Shown here in pieces: positions 34,840 through 41,965 of a DNA stretch of 64,000 nucleotides; the first letter of the stretch is position 1, and the number at the start of each line of letters is the position of its first letter. The position numbers and the translations under genes are program-made. This DNA is from Robertmurraya kyonggiensis (GTDB taxonomy: Bacteria > Bacillota > Bacilli > Bacillales > Cytobacillaceae), in the NCBI RefSeq assembly GCF_005116465.1, contig NZ_SWBM01000001.1, positions 1,550,001 through 1,614,000 on the forward strand, written 5' to 3'. The notes under the pieces are model-generated. The model made no database searches and had not been told where the DNA came from. It saw nothing but the letters and a program-made list of their open reading frames with translations.

Positions 34840-35922
34840 CTATAAATAATCTACTAAAGGAGTAATTCCTATTTCCTCAATTGCAAATGAATTGATCAGT
34901 TCGATTGTACTTGCTGGTAATGGAATTCCATCCTTCATACGATTTTGTTTTAAATCATACTCGATTTCACCCGGTAGATAAATTCGTTCTACTCCCTTTG
35001 CTGTTGGAGATTGCTTTAAAGCTTTAATTAAATATGCGACTCTACTCTGAAATGCTTCACCGTTTCCAAAACGGTTAATATCAATTGCACCAAAGACATG
35101 ACCACAGCCCCAAGCTTCCTGCTCATGCTTTTGTAGCTCTGACTCCGCTGGTCCCTTGGAGATCCCTCCGACTTCAAAGGAAAATAATGCCCCAGTTAAA
35201 GCTGCAGAAAGGATCTCATTAATGACAGCGATCCCGTACCCTTTATAGCCTCCAAATGGTAGGACAGTCCCTTCAACAGCTTCCCTTGGATCAACTGTGG
35301 GCTCCCCATCTTTTGTAATGGCCCATCCTTCTGGTAATGTTTCATTTTCTCTTGCCATCATTCTTATTCTTCCTCTTGCCGATACACTACAGGCCATATC
35401 TAGTACTATCGGTGGTTCTTCTCCTGCTGGAATCGCATACGAGAAGGGATTATTACTGAGAAGTGCCTCTTTTCCACCCCAGGGTGCCATGACAGCGGGT
35501 CCATTTGTTGTACAATAGCCAATTTGTTTATGTTGCAAAGCTTTCATTGTATAGTAAGCAGCCGGTCCGAAATGACTACTATTCTTGACGCCAATGATCC
35601 CAATTCCATATTTTTTTGCACGATCAATCGCTAAATCCATGGCAAAATTAGATGCAATCACACCGAGCGTTCCCTGAGCATCTATCGTTGCAATAGGACC
35701 ATTGTCAGTAACTTCTTCAAAAATTGGATCCCTTATTAAATGTCCATTTAAAAAGCCCCTTGCCCAGCGGGGTAAGTTTTGAACCCCATGAGAATGAACA
35801 CCTCGCAAATCCGCATCCACCAGCACATCGCTTATTAAAAGAACATTGTCTTCATCTATACCTACTTTTCTTAGTACTTCCTCCGTAAAAGAGCGAAGAT
35901 TATTTACATCAACGATTGGCAT
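34840..35922 (-). CDS. Ldh family NAD(P)-dependent 2-hydroxyacid oxidoreductase
   Basis: A 360-residue member of the malate/L-lactate dehydrogenase 2 (YlbC/YiaK/ComC) family, distinct from Rossmann-fold Ldh. The motif ADLRGVHSHGVQNLPRW, the catalytic-histidine segment VKNSSHFGPAAYY and the cofactor loop PFGGYKGYG are intact. Known activities include malate, sulfolactate, ureidoglycolate, diketogulonate and delta-1-piperideine-2-carboxylate oxidoreductases. ATG 35922 overlaps the end of the upstream RraA-like gene by 14 bases, with GGGG as ribosome site, so the two are coupled. In this island a 2-hydroxy dicarboxylate such as a malate derivative would fit. Confidence 0.9.
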   Translation of the reverse strand: MPIVDVNNLRSFTEEVLRKVGIDEDNVLLISDVLVDADLRGVHSHGVQNLPRWARGFLNGHLIRDPIFEEVTDNGPIATIDAQGTLGVIASNFAMDLAIDRAKKYGIGIIGVKNSSHFGPAAYYTMKALQHKQIGYCTTNGPAVMAPWGGKEALLSNNPFSYAIPAGEEPPIVLDMACSVSARGRIRMMARENETLPEGWAITKDGEPTVDPREAVEGTVLPFGGYKGYGIAVINEILSAALTGALFSFEVGGISKGPAESELQKHEQEAWGCGHVFGAIDINRFGNGEAFQSRVAYLIKALKQSPTAKGVERIYLPGEIEYDLKQNRMKDGIPLPASTIELINSFAIEEIGITPLVDYL

Positions 35923-36637
35923 TGTTATCACCCCGTTTTCCTAAATACTTTCCTTCTATTATTAATGGTGAATTTTCTTCGAAAGCATTTTTCATATTAA
36001 ATAATTCAAAAGGCGTTTTTCCTTCTAACAATAGTTCCTTCATTTTGGCTTCTATTCGTTCACGTTCCAATCCACGTTTTAATACAGCTTCAGCATCGTC
36101 GATTGGAACTACTACAACTCCATCTTCATCTGCCACAATAATATCGCCTGGATAGATCAAAACCCCACCACAAGTAGCTGGAATATTGATTCCACCTATT
36201 CTTTCTTTCCTACTTCTTTCGGCTGAAATTGCTTTAGACCAAACTGGAAAATTGTACTCTTTGATTTCCTTTACATCTCGAACACCACCATCTGTAATAA
36301 CCCCAACAATTCCTCTTCCAACACCAGACAATGTAGCAAGTCCTCCCCAAACCGCATTTAAAGTAGGTGATTCTGTAAAAGTGATAACAAATACATCCCC
36401 AGGTTGGGTCAATGACAAGCCATAATGCATGGTTAAATAATCCCCAGGTGTATTGACTGCGATTACAGCGGGCCCGGCAATAGAATGTCCATTACAAACC
36501 GGTCTTATAGAACGATCGAGTAACATTTCTTTCCCTAAAACCTCATAGATCGTTGAAACACCTAACCCTTTCAGTTGCTCCAGTAATGAAGGGGCCGGAC
36601 GATTAATATCTATGTAAACTTCCCTCATACATTGCAT
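35909..36637 (-). CDS. RraA-like protein (4-hydroxy-4-methyl-2-oxoglutarate aldolase / oxaloacetate decarboxylase family)
   Basis: A 242-residue RraA-fold protein. The metal and substrate residues of the aldolase branch are present: GPAVIAVNTPGDYLTMH, GVITDGGVRDVKEI (Arg-Asp pair) and PGDIIVADEDGVVVVP. Bacterial relatives cleave 4-hydroxy-4-methyl-2-oxoglutarate or 4-carboxy-4-hydroxy-2-oxoadipate and also decarboxylate oxaloacetate. That last activity would turn the product of D-tartrate dehydratase into pyruvate. ATG 36637 lies six bases after GGGAGGG; the longer TTG frame contains that site. It heads the RraA-Ldh-PrpD unit. Confidence 0.87.
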   Translation of the reverse strand: MQCMREVYIDINRPAPSLLEQLKGLGVSTIYEVLGKEMLLDRSIRPVCNGHSIAGPAVIAVNTPGDYLTMHYGLSLTQPGDVFVITFTESPTLNAVWGGLATLSGVGRGIVGVITDGGVRDVKEIKEYNFPVWSKAISAERSRKERIGGINIPATCGGVLIYPGDIIVADEDGVVVVPIDDAEAVLKRGLERERIEAKMKELLLEGKTPFELFNMKNAFEENSPLIIEGKYLGKRGDNNANR

Positions 36638-36721
36638 ATACTTCCCTCCCAAATTTTTCGTTTTTCTCTAAGAATTTAACGAGAAATGCCTAAGGTATAG
36701 TCCCTATCATCACAACCCAAA

Positions 36722-36758
36722 AAGAAGACTCGCAGTATGCTACACTACTAGTCTTCTT
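36722..36758 (-). terminator. Terminator of the CoA-transferase operon
   Basis: AAGAAGACT pairs with AGTCTTCTT, with a small inner hairpin, and is followed by TTTTT on the minus strand. It separates the CoA-transferase/CMD unit from the RraA unit. Confidence 0.8.
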
Positions 36759-36775
36759 ATCTATGTTAATACGTG

Positions 36776-37162
36776 TCAGTTTTGTTCTTTGTCGATTTCA
36801 TCGAACACTTCTTGCGCTGTTCTAAAGCTATCAATAGCAGCTGGAACACCACAGTATATCGCAGTTTGTAAAAATACTTCCTTGATTTCATCCTTTGTTA
36901 AGCCATTATTTATAGCTCCACGGACATGTAATTTTAACTCATGAGGACGATTTAGAGCCGTAATCATAGCCAAATTCAACATACTTCTCGTTTTCTTAGT
37001 AAGACCTGGACGTGTCCATACTTCTCCCCAGCAATATTCAGTTACAAGCTCTTGCATAGGTCTGTTAAAATCGGTCGCATTTTGGATAGACTTATCTACA
37101 TACTCAGCCCCTAGAACACTTCTCCTTACCTCTAATCCTTGCTCGAATTTTTCTTTATTCAT
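36776..37162 (-). CDS. Carboxymuconolactone decarboxylase family protein
   Basis: A 128-residue protein of the CMD/PcaC group: WTRPGLTKKTRSMLNLAM, then ELKLHVRGAINNGLTKDEI and TAIYCGVPAAIDSF. It lacks the CxxC pair of the AhpD peroxidase branch, so a decarboxylase or lactone-type role is more likely than redox. PcaC acts in protocatechuate degradation, but no other pca genes are here. GGAGG precedes ATG 37162, 15 bases after the CoA-transferase stop codon, so the two are one unit. The substrate is unknown; a lactone of a C5-C6 branched hydroxy acid would suit the island. Confidence 0.87.
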   Translation of the reverse strand: MNKEKFEQGLEVRRSVLGAEYVDKSIQNATDFNRPMQELVTEYCWGEVWTRPGLTKKTRSMLNLAMITALNRPHELKLHVRGAINNGLTKDEIKEVFLQTAIYCGVPAAIDSFRTAQEVFDEIDKEQN

Positions 37163-37177
37163 CGTATAATCTCCTCC

Positions 37178-38389
37178 CTAATTTTCCACATATTTTGAAT
37201 GTACTTGTATGACACCCTTTTCGACTAACTCTCTGATTGTATCTGGAGCGACACCTCTTTCTTCGAGAATACTTATTGTGTCTTCACCTAAAAATGGTGG
37301 GGACTTTGTAATTTCAAGAGGTGTTTCTGATAATTGTACTGGTAATCGTGGTAGTCTTAGATTCTCAATATTAGGATGGTCTACATCTATTAACATTTGC
37401 GTACTTTCTGTTTGAGGACTTGTAATTACTGAAGGGATTTTCAATATGATTGAGCTTGGAATGCCTCCGTTTTCGAGTTGTTCAATCCAAGCGTTAGCAG
37501 ACTTAGTTTTTAATACTTCTTCTATTGACGAATTTAATAATTCACGATTTTGAACACGTGCTAGGTTCTTAGAAAAGCGTGAATCGGCAATCCAATCCTC
37601 TCGTTCTAAAACTTTGCACAGCTTAGCAAACAACGAATCATTTGAAATCCCAATCATAATTTGTTCATCTTTTGTCTCGAAAGCCCCATATGGAGCAAAT
37701 GATGCATGATTGGTTCCCATTTTGACCGGCTCTACTCCTGTTGCCATATATGCAAGTAGGTGATACCCAGTCCAGAAAATCCCGGTTTCAAAAAGAGATG
37801 TTTCTACTCTTTGCCCTTTTCCTGATTGGGTACGATTATAAAGGGCCGCTAAGATTCCAATTGCTCCCCACATGGCACTACCTTGATCAAGCACCGATAC
37901 CCCAACACGAGCAACCCCACCATCCTTTGTTCCATTTATACTCATAATTCCGCTTTCTGCTTGCGCGATAGCATCATAACCTGGTTTGTGCCGCTTTTCC
38001 CCCACTTGTCCATAGGCTGAAAGTGAGCAATATACTAACTCATCGTTAAGCGCTTTCAAAGTTTCGTATCCAAATCCGAGTTGCTCAGCCTTCCCAAAGC
38101 GGAAATTCTCTACAAAAACATCCCCATCTTTCACCAGATCATATACAATTTCTTTTCCTTCTTCGCTTTTTAAGTCAATGACGATCGAGCGTTTGTTCCG
38201 ATTAATGTGTAGGTAATAGACTCCTTCTCCTCCCCAAAGTGGGCCCATCTTTCTGGAGTCATCACCAATTTTAGGTTTTTCTATTTTAATAATTTCTGCT
38301 CCCATATCAGCTAAGATCATTGTTAAGCTTGGTCCTGAAATATTCGTTGTAATATCAATGACCCTAATTCCTTGTAAAGGTCCAGGCAT
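37178..38389 (-). CDS. Class III CoA-transferase (CaiB/BaiF family)
   Basis: A 403-residue family III CoA-transferase. GIRVIDITTNISGP and ADMGAEIIKIEKP open the Rossmann part; the catalytic aspartate is in KPGYDAIAQAESGIMS near residue 167, and the GTNHASFAPYGAF loop follows. Such enzymes move CoA from succinyl-CoA or acetyl-CoA to an organic acid and form an interlocked dimer. Succinyl-CoA:itaconate and citramalate CoA-transferases occur in this family. AGGAGGGG precedes ATG 38389. The promoter overlaps operator copy 4, placing it in the same regulon as the hydratase and lyase genes. Confidence 0.9.
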   Translation of the reverse strand: MPGPLQGIRVIDITTNISGPSLTMILADMGAEIIKIEKPKIGDDSRKMGPLWGGEGVYYLHINRNKRSIVIDLKSEEGKEIVYDLVKDGDVFVENFRFGKAEQLGFGYETLKALNDELVYCSLSAYGQVGEKRHKPGYDAIAQAESGIMSINGTKDGGVARVGVSVLDQGSAMWGAIGILAALYNRTQSGKGQRVETSLFETGIFWTGYHLLAYMATGVEPVKMGTNHASFAPYGAFETKDEQIMIGISNDSLFAKLCKVLEREDWIADSRFSKNLARVQNRELLNSSIEEVLKTKSANAWIEQLENGGIPSSIILKIPSVITSPQTESTQMLIDVDHPNIENLRLPRLPVQLSETPLEITKSPPFLGEDTISILEERGVAPDTIRELVEKGVIQVHSKYVEN

Positions 38390-38427
38390 CTTACCCCTCC
38401 TAACTTTTTAAATTTTCACTTAATTCA

Positions 38428-38456
38428 AGGATACTGGATACAATATAAAATGTCTA
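38428..38456 (-). promoter_or_regulatory. Promoter of the CoA-transferase operon
   Basis: TAGACA (38451-38456) and TATCCT (38428-38433) with a 17-base spacer, the same hexamers as the promoter at 29.2 kb. Operator copy 4 overlaps the -10 box. Confidence 0.65.
38429..38441 (-). promoter_or_regulatory. GntR-type operator, copy 4 (CoA-transferase operon)
   Basis: On the minus strand GTATCCAGTATCC, with one mismatch in the right arm, overlaps the predicted -10 box. Confidence 0.65.
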
Positions 38457-38475
38457 GACTGAAAATCAAAAAAAA

Positions 38476-38497
38476 AACAGGATTTAGGATTCCTGTT
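38476..38497 (-). terminator. Terminator of the GntR gene
   Basis: A 7-bp stem AACAGGA/TCCTGTT with an 8-base loop precedes at least six T on the minus strand. It overlaps the last codons of the regulator gene. Confidence 0.8.
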
Positions 38498-39164
38498 TTT
38501 TTGATTTCACAACATACTTAATTAAATTATCCCTTGTACGTAAAATATGCTTTTGAACTACCTCTTTTAACTTCTCAGACTCATTTTGCTTCACATACTC
38601 CAACATTAAACGGTGCTCTTGATGTGATTCATCCAAATGATTGGTTAACAAACTTGGTGTATATGGAGGAATACCCTTCCAAAGGGTTTCAATTAGGCCG
38701 TGAATTCTCCTCCACGTACACCCTTCATATAAAATCTTATGGAAATTCTCATTTAATCTCATAAACTCAGCTACGCTATGTTCATTTACTTCTAAGTCCT
38801 TCATTTGTTCACATATGTTCTCTAAATCTTCTATATGTTCCTTCGATAGATTTGGGAGGGATTTCTCAACGGCTTCCCCTTCTAAAAGAGCTCGCAGTTG
38901 ATAAATCTCTTCAATATCTTCTACCGAAATAGGAGTTACAATTGCACCCCTTCTAGGTTCAATTCGCACTAACCCTTCAACCTCTAATTGTTTTAAAGCT
39001 TCACGGATAGGCATTCGGCTCACACCAAGCTTTTCTGCCCATTCTTCCTGTACTAATCGTTCCCCGTCTTCAAATTCGCCTCTTAAAATTACTTCCCTTA
39101 ATTTCGTCGTGACACGGTACTGTAATGTGGCTCTATCCTGTTCCGATAAGCGATAATTATCCAT
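38484..39164 (-). CDS. GntR/FadR-type transcriptional regulator with FCD domain
   Basis: A 226-residue regulator. Residues 8-75 form the winged helix-turn-helix (LREVILRGEFEDGERLVQEE, then LGVSRMPIREALKQLEVEGL). Residues 80-215 are the all-helical FCD ligand domain with metal-binding candidates in RLNENFHKIL and ESHQEHRLML and in KHILRTRDNL. FCD members sense carboxylic acids such as lactate, gluconate, malonate or citrate and are usually released from DNA by them. It is monocistronic, sits in the middle of the catabolic units, and its own promoter overlaps operator copy 5, consistent with autorepression. GAGGGG precedes ATG 39164. I infer it controls all six operator copies. Confidence 0.92.
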   Translation of the reverse strand: MDNYRLSEQDRATLQYRVTTKLREVILRGEFEDGERLVQEEWAEKLGVSRMPIREALKQLEVEGLVRIEPRRGAIVTPISVEDIEEIYQLRALLEGEAVEKSLPNLSKEHIEDLENICEQMKDLEVNEHSVAEFMRLNENFHKILYEGCTWRRIHGLIETLWKGIPPYTPSLLTNHLDESHQEHRLMLEYVKQNESEKLKEVVQKHILRTRDNLIKYVVKSKKQES

Positions 39165-39203
39165 CTTTATTTAACCCCTCTATTGTCTATATATTATACT
39201 TTC

Positions 39204-39232
39204 AGTATAATGATTATTCTAAATGGATTCAA
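39204..39232 (-). promoter_or_regulatory. Promoter of the GntR gene
   Basis: TTGAAT (39227-39232) and TATACT (39204-39209) with 17 bases between them. Operator copy 5 covers the -35 box. A further palindrome ATTATAC-N5-GTATAAT overlaps the -10 region. Confidence 0.65.
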
Positions 39233-39237
39233 TATAC
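39225..39237 (-). promoter_or_regulatory. GntR-type operator, copy 5 (regulator gene)
   Basis: Minus strand GTATATTGAATCC (plus GGATTCAATATAC). It covers the -35 box of the regulator promoter, as expected for autoregulation. One arm is degenerate (GGAT). Confidence 0.6.
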
Positions 39238-39283
39238 AAAATATTTTTCTAGTGAGAAAATCCTATTTTATTTAGCCATTTGC

Positions 39284-40192
39284 TCAATCCACTATTTCTA
39301 GCTTACTTCCTTGAATCTCGGCATGAGTCATTTTCTCAATATGCTTAATCACTTCCGTATGGTCCACGTTAGGATCGCTTTGTGCTAAAGCTTGTTTCCA
39401 TAGTTGGTATGTTGCGCTTGAAACAACCATCGGAGTCCTTTGCTCATCTGCCATTCCAAGAGCGATTGTTATATCCTTCACCATCAAATCAATCGAAAAA
39501 TTTCCGCCAAAGTTCCTCGTTAATACTTGTGCAGGAAATTTGAATTCACTTGAAAAACTTCTGCCTGTACTTGAATTAATGACATCAAGCATTTTTTCAG
39601 GGTTCAAACCTAGTTTGACTCCAAGTGCTAAAGCTTCCCCCGTAACGGCTAAAGTTGTTGCAGATACCATATTATTAAGAGCTTTTATCGTATGACCTGC
39701 ACCGATCGATCCAACATGGACAATATTTTCACCAATAATCTTCAAGTATGATTGTACTTCTTCAAAATCCTGTTCTTTTCCACCAACCATAATTGTAAGT
39801 GTACCATCTTCTGCTTTTACTACCCCGCCACTCACTGGAGCATCAATCATTCGTAATCCTCTTTCTTCCAAATTTGAAGCAATTTCCTTTGTAATTGTTG
39901 GAATGGCTGTGGTCATTTCAATAATCATACTACCCCTATGTAGCCCTTCGATTAATCCGTTCTCTCCAAAAATCGTAGCCTTTACAATGTTGCTATTAGG
40001 TAAAATCGTAATAATGTATGGATAAGTTCGCGCCAATTCAGCAGGCGTCTCAATTGCGTTCGCACCAAGATGTACTAATTCTTGGAGCGCCTTTTCGTTA
40101 ATATCATACAATCCTACATCTACACCGGCTTTTAAAAAGTTTTTCGCCATTCGACTTCCCATGTTTCCTACGCCAATTATGCCGATTCGCAT
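39284..40192 (-). CDS. 3-hydroxyisobutyrate dehydrogenase family reductase (GarR/LtnD-like)
   Basis: A 302-residue beta-hydroxyacid dehydrogenase: NAD(P) motif GIIGVGNMGSRMAKN, substrate loop DAPVSGGVVKAEDGTL, and catalytic lysine in HTIKALNNM near residue 172. The family includes tartronate semialdehyde reductase (GarR), L-threonate dehydrogenase and 3-hydroxyisobutyrate dehydrogenase, which the sequence alone does not separate. In a tartrate-linked island, reduction of tartronate semialdehyde to glycerate is a natural choice; oxidation of a 3-hydroxy-2-methyl acid is the alternative. AAAGGGTGA precedes ATG 40192. It has its own operator (copy 6) and lies next to the regulator gene. Confidence 0.9.
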   Translation of the reverse strand: MRIGIIGVGNMGSRMAKNFLKAGVDVGLYDINEKALQELVHLGANAIETPAELARTYPYIITILPNSNIVKATIFGENGLIEGLHRGSMIIEMTTAIPTITKEIASNLEERGLRMIDAPVSGGVVKAEDGTLTIMVGGKEQDFEEVQSYLKIIGENIVHVGSIGAGHTIKALNNMVSATTLAVTGEALALGVKLGLNPEKMLDVINSSTGRSFSSEFKFPAQVLTRNFGGNFSIDLMVKDITIALGMADEQRTPMVVSSATYQLWKQALAQSDPNVDHTEVIKHIEKMTHAEIQGSKLEIVD

Positions 40193-40240
40193 ACAATCAC
40201 CCTTTCTATTTCATCTTTAGATAATCCATAAAACAATCCT

Positions 40241-40253
40241 GTATCCAGTATTC
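40241..40253 (+). promoter_or_regulatory. GntR-type operator, copy 6 (hydroxyacid dehydrogenase gene)
   Basis: GTATCCAGTATTC, 49 bases upstream of the dehydrogenase start. On the minus strand a weak TTGAAT-N17-TTTATG promoter overlaps it. Confidence 0.6.
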
Positions 40254-40654
40254 AATCTTTTTTACTAAAAAAAATATAATATTTCTATCTTATTAATCTG
40301 CTTGCACTTTAAACATTACTATTTCTCGCTATATATCTAACCACCTTTCTTTAATTTGTACATTGTTTGTAAGGTTTTACACACGAACCATCTGATAACG
40401 CTTTCATATATCTTATGTTTTATTTTATCTCATCATTATAAAATTGCAAATATTCAATAAATAATTATGTTTATTGTTGCAATGAAGTACAATCATGTTA
40501 AGTGATGTTAGCATTGATTAAAAGCAGTTATCTCAAACTACTATGTACGTATAAACAAGCAACAGAAGAATTGATGATCAAGCTTTGTGGATATCGTGTG
40601 GAACCCGGAGAAACAGCAGCTTGGGTTATAACATTTTAGAACTGATCTTTACTT
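40254..40654. other. Gene-free AT-rich stretch
   Basis: About 400 bases between the hydroxyacid dehydrogenase operator and a long hairpin contain no convincing gene. One 40-codon plus-strand frame near 40515-40640 ends EPGETAAWVITF; it has no ribosome site and no recognised family, and may be a remnant. A cre-like site is annotated separately. Confidence 0.5.
40393..40406 (+). promoter_or_regulatory. cre-like site upstream of the hydroxyacid dehydrogenase gene
   Basis: TGATAACGCTTTCA matches the cre consensus at all but one position. It is about 150 bases upstream of operator copy 6, so its target transcript is unclear. Confidence 0.35.
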
Positions 40655-40708
40655 GAATATACACATACAAAAAAAGACTCAGCGAGTCTCTTTTGTATGT
40701 GTATATTC
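40655..40708. repeat. Long near-perfect hairpin
   Basis: About 25 bases on each side of a 3-base loop (AGC) are complementary apart from a short T-run mismatch: GAATATACACATACAAAA on the left, with its complement on the right and GACTC/GAGTC at the tip. The length is well beyond the terminators elsewhere in the window. It lies downstream of the HcxA-like gene and could serve as its terminator or an RNA-stability element. Confidence 0.75.
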
Positions 40709-40818
40709 TATTTTTGTTAATTAAACTAATCAACTTAAAAATAACCAAAAACATAAGGAAGAATGACCACAATTAAAAGTTTCATTATCCCCTTCTAGTA
40801 GTAAATTATGAACTGATT

Positions 40819-41901
40819 TCATATTTTTTTCTCTAGCTCAAATATCGCCTCTTCAACTCTTTTTGCAGTAATTGGACCAATCGGGATCACATGAATCGAT
40901 TCTGCATTAATCGTAGCTTTTTTTGCCATCTTTGTGACTAACTCTTTCGATACTTCTTTAATTCCTAATTCAGTAAGAGAAACTGGAAGACCTATCCCTC
41001 TATAAAAAGGCAACAACTCCTCAATTTCTGCTAGCTTTTCTTCTAAAACAAGCTGAACGAGGATTCCATAAGCGACCTTATCCCCATGGAGAGTATGGTG
41101 AGTTTCCTCTATTATAGTTAGTCCGTTGTGGATGGAATGGGCTCCTGCGATTCTACCATAATGATCGCCAAATCCACCGACCATCCCACCTAACATAATG
41201 ATGGTTTCTGCCACTTTAATAAAAGCATCATTTAGAATGCCTAATTGGACAGCTTTAATTGCTTCTTCTGAATGCTCTAAAATAAGGTCTTTACATTGTC
41301 TTGCAGTATAATGAGATATTTGTAATGGAACAGGCTTGTTTTCAATTCCAGCCATTTGCACATTTGCTTCATACCACTTTGCTAACGTATCGCCAATACC
41401 TGCGATAAATAAGTCAACGGGTGCAGCAACCAAGATATTCGGTTCAATTAAAACTAAGCTTGTACAAACTGGATATACATCGTATCGGATAAAAGAACCT
41501 GACTGATCATATAGAACACTTATAGGTGTCCACGGAGAACAATTGGAGGCTAAAGTCGGAATCAAAATTGCTTGTACGCGAGTGGTGTCACAAACGGCCT
41601 TAACCAGATCCAATACCTTCCCTCCGCCGACACCTATTACCCCATCGTAGGCTTCTGTCTTAACCAACTCAGACACAAGGGCAATTTCCTCGATGGAACA
41701 TTCCCCACTATATGTATGCTCAGCGTACTCAACTTTTGTAAAAAGAGGCCAATAAGGTTTTGCTGCGTCCCATGATTTTTTTCCATGAACAACTAGAACT
41801 TTTTCTAACCCTCTTTCCAGAAGCTTTGATTCTAATAGATTTAATGCACCTTCTTGCAATATGTATTCGCTCGGTGCCCCATGTACTGAAAAAGTCACCA
41901 T
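40819..41901 (-). CDS. Iron-containing alcohol dehydrogenase family, HcxA (YbdH)-like hydroxycarboxylate dehydrogenase
   Basis: A 360-residue group III metal-dependent dehydrogenase close to E. coli HcxA/YbdH rather than glycerol dehydrogenase: GVIGVGGGKVLDLVKAV, LASNCSPWTPISVLY, AGIGDTLAKWYEA, AGAHSIHNGLT and LHGDKVAYGILVQ. The Asp and two His residues in the last three segments are the metal ligands. HcxA reduces 2-oxo acids to hydroxy acids, and its gene in E. coli is next to a methionine aminotransferase gene. Here it is downstream of metNIQ, so the 2-oxo acid of methionine is a reasonable substrate. GGAGGGGG precedes ATG 41901. Confidence 0.85.
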   Translation of the reverse strand: MVTFSVHGAPSEYILQEGALNLLESKLLERGLEKVLVVHGKKSWDAAKPYWPLFTKVEYAEHTYSGECSIEEIALVSELVKTEAYDGVIGVGGGKVLDLVKAVCDTTRVQAILIPTLASNCSPWTPISVLYDQSGSFIRYDVYPVCTSLVLIEPNILVAAPVDLFIAGIGDTLAKWYEANVQMAGIENKPVPLQISHYTARQCKDLILEHSEEAIKAVQLGILNDAFIKVAETIIMLGGMVGGFGDHYGRIAGAHSIHNGLTIIEETHHTLHGDKVAYGILVQLVLEEKLAEIEELLPFYRGIGLPVSLTELGIKEVSKELVTKMAKKATINAESIHVIPIGPITAKRVEEAIFELEKKI

Positions 41902-41965
41902 CGTTCCCCCTCCAAATATGGTAGAAGACCCACTTCAAAAAGTGGGCCCTCAAAAATCCAATTTT

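Noticed and set aside
41936-41962. Terminator between metQ and the HcxA-like gene
   Set aside because: A GACCCACTT/AAGTGGG hairpin exists, but no T run follows on the transcribed strand, so I do not call it a terminator.
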